DNA from: Massilia endophytica
GTDB taxonomy: Bacteria; Pseudomonadota; Gammaproteobacteria; Burkholderiales; Burkholderiaceae_D
Assembly (NCBI RefSeq): GCF_021165955.1
Contig: NZ_CP088952.1
Coordinates: 5,323,551 to 5,387,550, forward strand
DNA: 64,000 nucleotides
Direction of reading: 5' to 3'
Within the stretch, counting starts at the first letter, position 1, and the number at the start of each line of letters is the position of its first letter. The notes under the pieces were generated by a model. It saw only the letters and a program-made list of their open reading frames with translations, was not told the origin of the DNA and made no database searches. This document shows, piece by piece, positions 63,416-64,000 of this stretch. The translations under genes and the position numbers were made by a program.

Positions 63416-64000
63416 ATGTTTGTGTTCTGGCAAAGCCTGAAGAAGAGACTGGTCCGGAGCGCCTTGCCTGCGGCCGTCTTCCTCCTTGGCCTGGGCCTTA
63501 CCGCATATGCCTACATGGACCGTTCGGCGCGTGCCAGGGACGATCGGCTCAACCAGTTGGAGGAGGCGGCGCAGAACTATGAATTCCTGCTGCGCAGCAG
63601 GCTGGAACAGTACGTGAACGCCAGCCGCTCGCTGGGCGCCTTCTTCAGCGCTTCCGAGGGCATCCGCGCGGAAGAATTCGACAACTACATCCGCGCCAGC
63701 CGCGTGTTCGACAGGCTGCAGGGCATCAGCTCCTTCGGTTACCTGCCGAGAGTGCCGGCGGCCGAGGCGGCGCGCTTCGAGGCCGAGGCGGCCCGCCGCT
63801 TTCCCGGCTACCGCATCGTGAACCGGCGCCCCGGCGCCGACGCTTATTTTCCCCTGCTGTACGCCCAGCACGGCCTCGACCCTTTTCGCGCGGACCGGCT
63901 GCGGGGCTTCGACTTCTCGGCCATCCCCGACCGCTGGGCCGCCATGCAGGAAGCCGAGGCGCGGGACGATCCGGTGGCCACCAGGCTGCACCCTGCACTG
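63416..64000 (+). CDS. CHASE-domain sensor protein, N-terminal part (cut by window edge)
   Basis: The frame runs 195 codons to the right edge without a stop. A short basic N-terminus is followed by a membrane helix (about 14-34, LPAAVFLLGLGLTAYAYM) and a CHASE domain start (about 45 on, with QLEEAAQNYEFLLRSRLEQ and RLQGISSFGYLPRVPAAEA). The same layout occurs in the two CHASE proteins at 20722 and 40107. AGAGGAAAG precedes ATG 63416. The output domain is outside the window; GGDEF/EAL or a kinase is expected from the family, not seen. Confidence 0.8.
   Translation, partial: MFVFWQSLKKRLVRSALPAAVFLLGLGLTAYAYMDRSARARDDRLNQLEEAAQNYEFLLRSRLEQYVNASRSLGAFFSASEGIRAEEFDNYIRASRVFDRLQGISSFGYLPRVPAAEAARFEAEAARRFPGYRIVNRRPGADAYFPLLYAQHGLDPFRADRLRGFDFSAIPDRWAAMQEAEARDDPVATRLHPAL

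Noticed and set aside
1..64000. tRNA or rRNA genes and prophage remnants
   Set aside because: No cloverleaf-like segment with a T-arm GGTTCGA-type motif, no rRNA-like stretch and no phage structural or integrase gene was noticed while reading; a covariance-model scan would be decisive.

Overview
The window looks like chromosomal DNA of a high-G+C betaproteobacterium, most likely an Oxalobacteraceae member of the Massilia/Telluria/Duganella type. This is inferred from the very high G+C at third codon positions, a PhaM-type polyhydroxyalkanoate granule protein, the many CHASE/GGDEF/EAL and two-component proteins, and the general protein repertoire. No rRNA, tRNA, CRISPR array, prophage or complete insertion sequence was seen. 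Gene density is high and no gene-free stretch reaches 300 bases; the longest gap is 46942-47234.

Layout. 1-1860: end of tag (3-methyladenine glycosylase I), overlapped by an MnmC-like tRNA modification gene whose methyltransferase half looks eroded. 1932-4306: a small soluble histidine kinase overlapping a receiver-TPR response regulator. 4310-6855: phaM on the minus strand, then two tandem DUF3108 proteins. 6963-11874: a three-gene condensin-like module (MksF/MksE/MksB-like) with no nuclease gene next to it. 11928-13658: a TIGR01777 SDR protein, a membrane protein and a tiny Pro/His-rich protein. 13637-19857: tamB and tamA. 19947-23697: queC and a CHASE/PAS/GAF/GGDEF diguanylate cyclase. 23706-28373: small membrane and hypothetical proteins, a PEP mutase/isocitrate lyase-family enzyme, an AraC regulator and an exported DUF4331-DUF4198 pair. 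28377-32092: a GAF-GAF histidine kinase flanked by two large palindromes and facing a receiver-HD-GYP protein.

32203-39884: Fpg/Nei glycosylase, PhoX phosphatase, DUF3016, thioesterase, a PQQ-type sugar dehydrogenase lipoprotein, a solute-binding protein, dienelactone hydrolase and WrbA. 40107-45113: a CHASE/PAS/GGDEF/EAL protein and a DEAD-box helicase with two tandem DbpA-type RNA-binding domains. 45262-46941: a lone TnsB-like transposase protein with two catalytic Asp positions substituted. 47235-53212: a compact exported locus of Tat-exported flavin amine oxidase, c-type cytochrome, exported RidA, TonB-dependent receptor and alpha/beta hydrolase. 53213-56759: a GNAT-MazG fusion and an M1 aminopeptidase. 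56768-64000: a GGDEF-EAL protein, a small conserved protein, a chemoreceptor, a CPBP protease, a membrane protein, a DUF4256 protein and the start of a third CHASE-domain sensor.

How the genes work together. The strongest candidate for a poorly described system is the 47-53 kb locus. Its order suggests uptake of an N-containing compound through the outer membrane, periplasmic oxidation by a flavin amine dehydrogenase passing electrons to the cytochrome, and hydrolysis of the imine product by RidA. Second are the MksFEB-like condensin without a nuclease and the catalytically substituted TnsB-like protein. Many genes feed c-di-GMP turnover: three complete GGDEF proteins, all with an intact GG(D/E)EF and an RxxD I-site, one HD-GYP protein, and a partial CHASE sensor.
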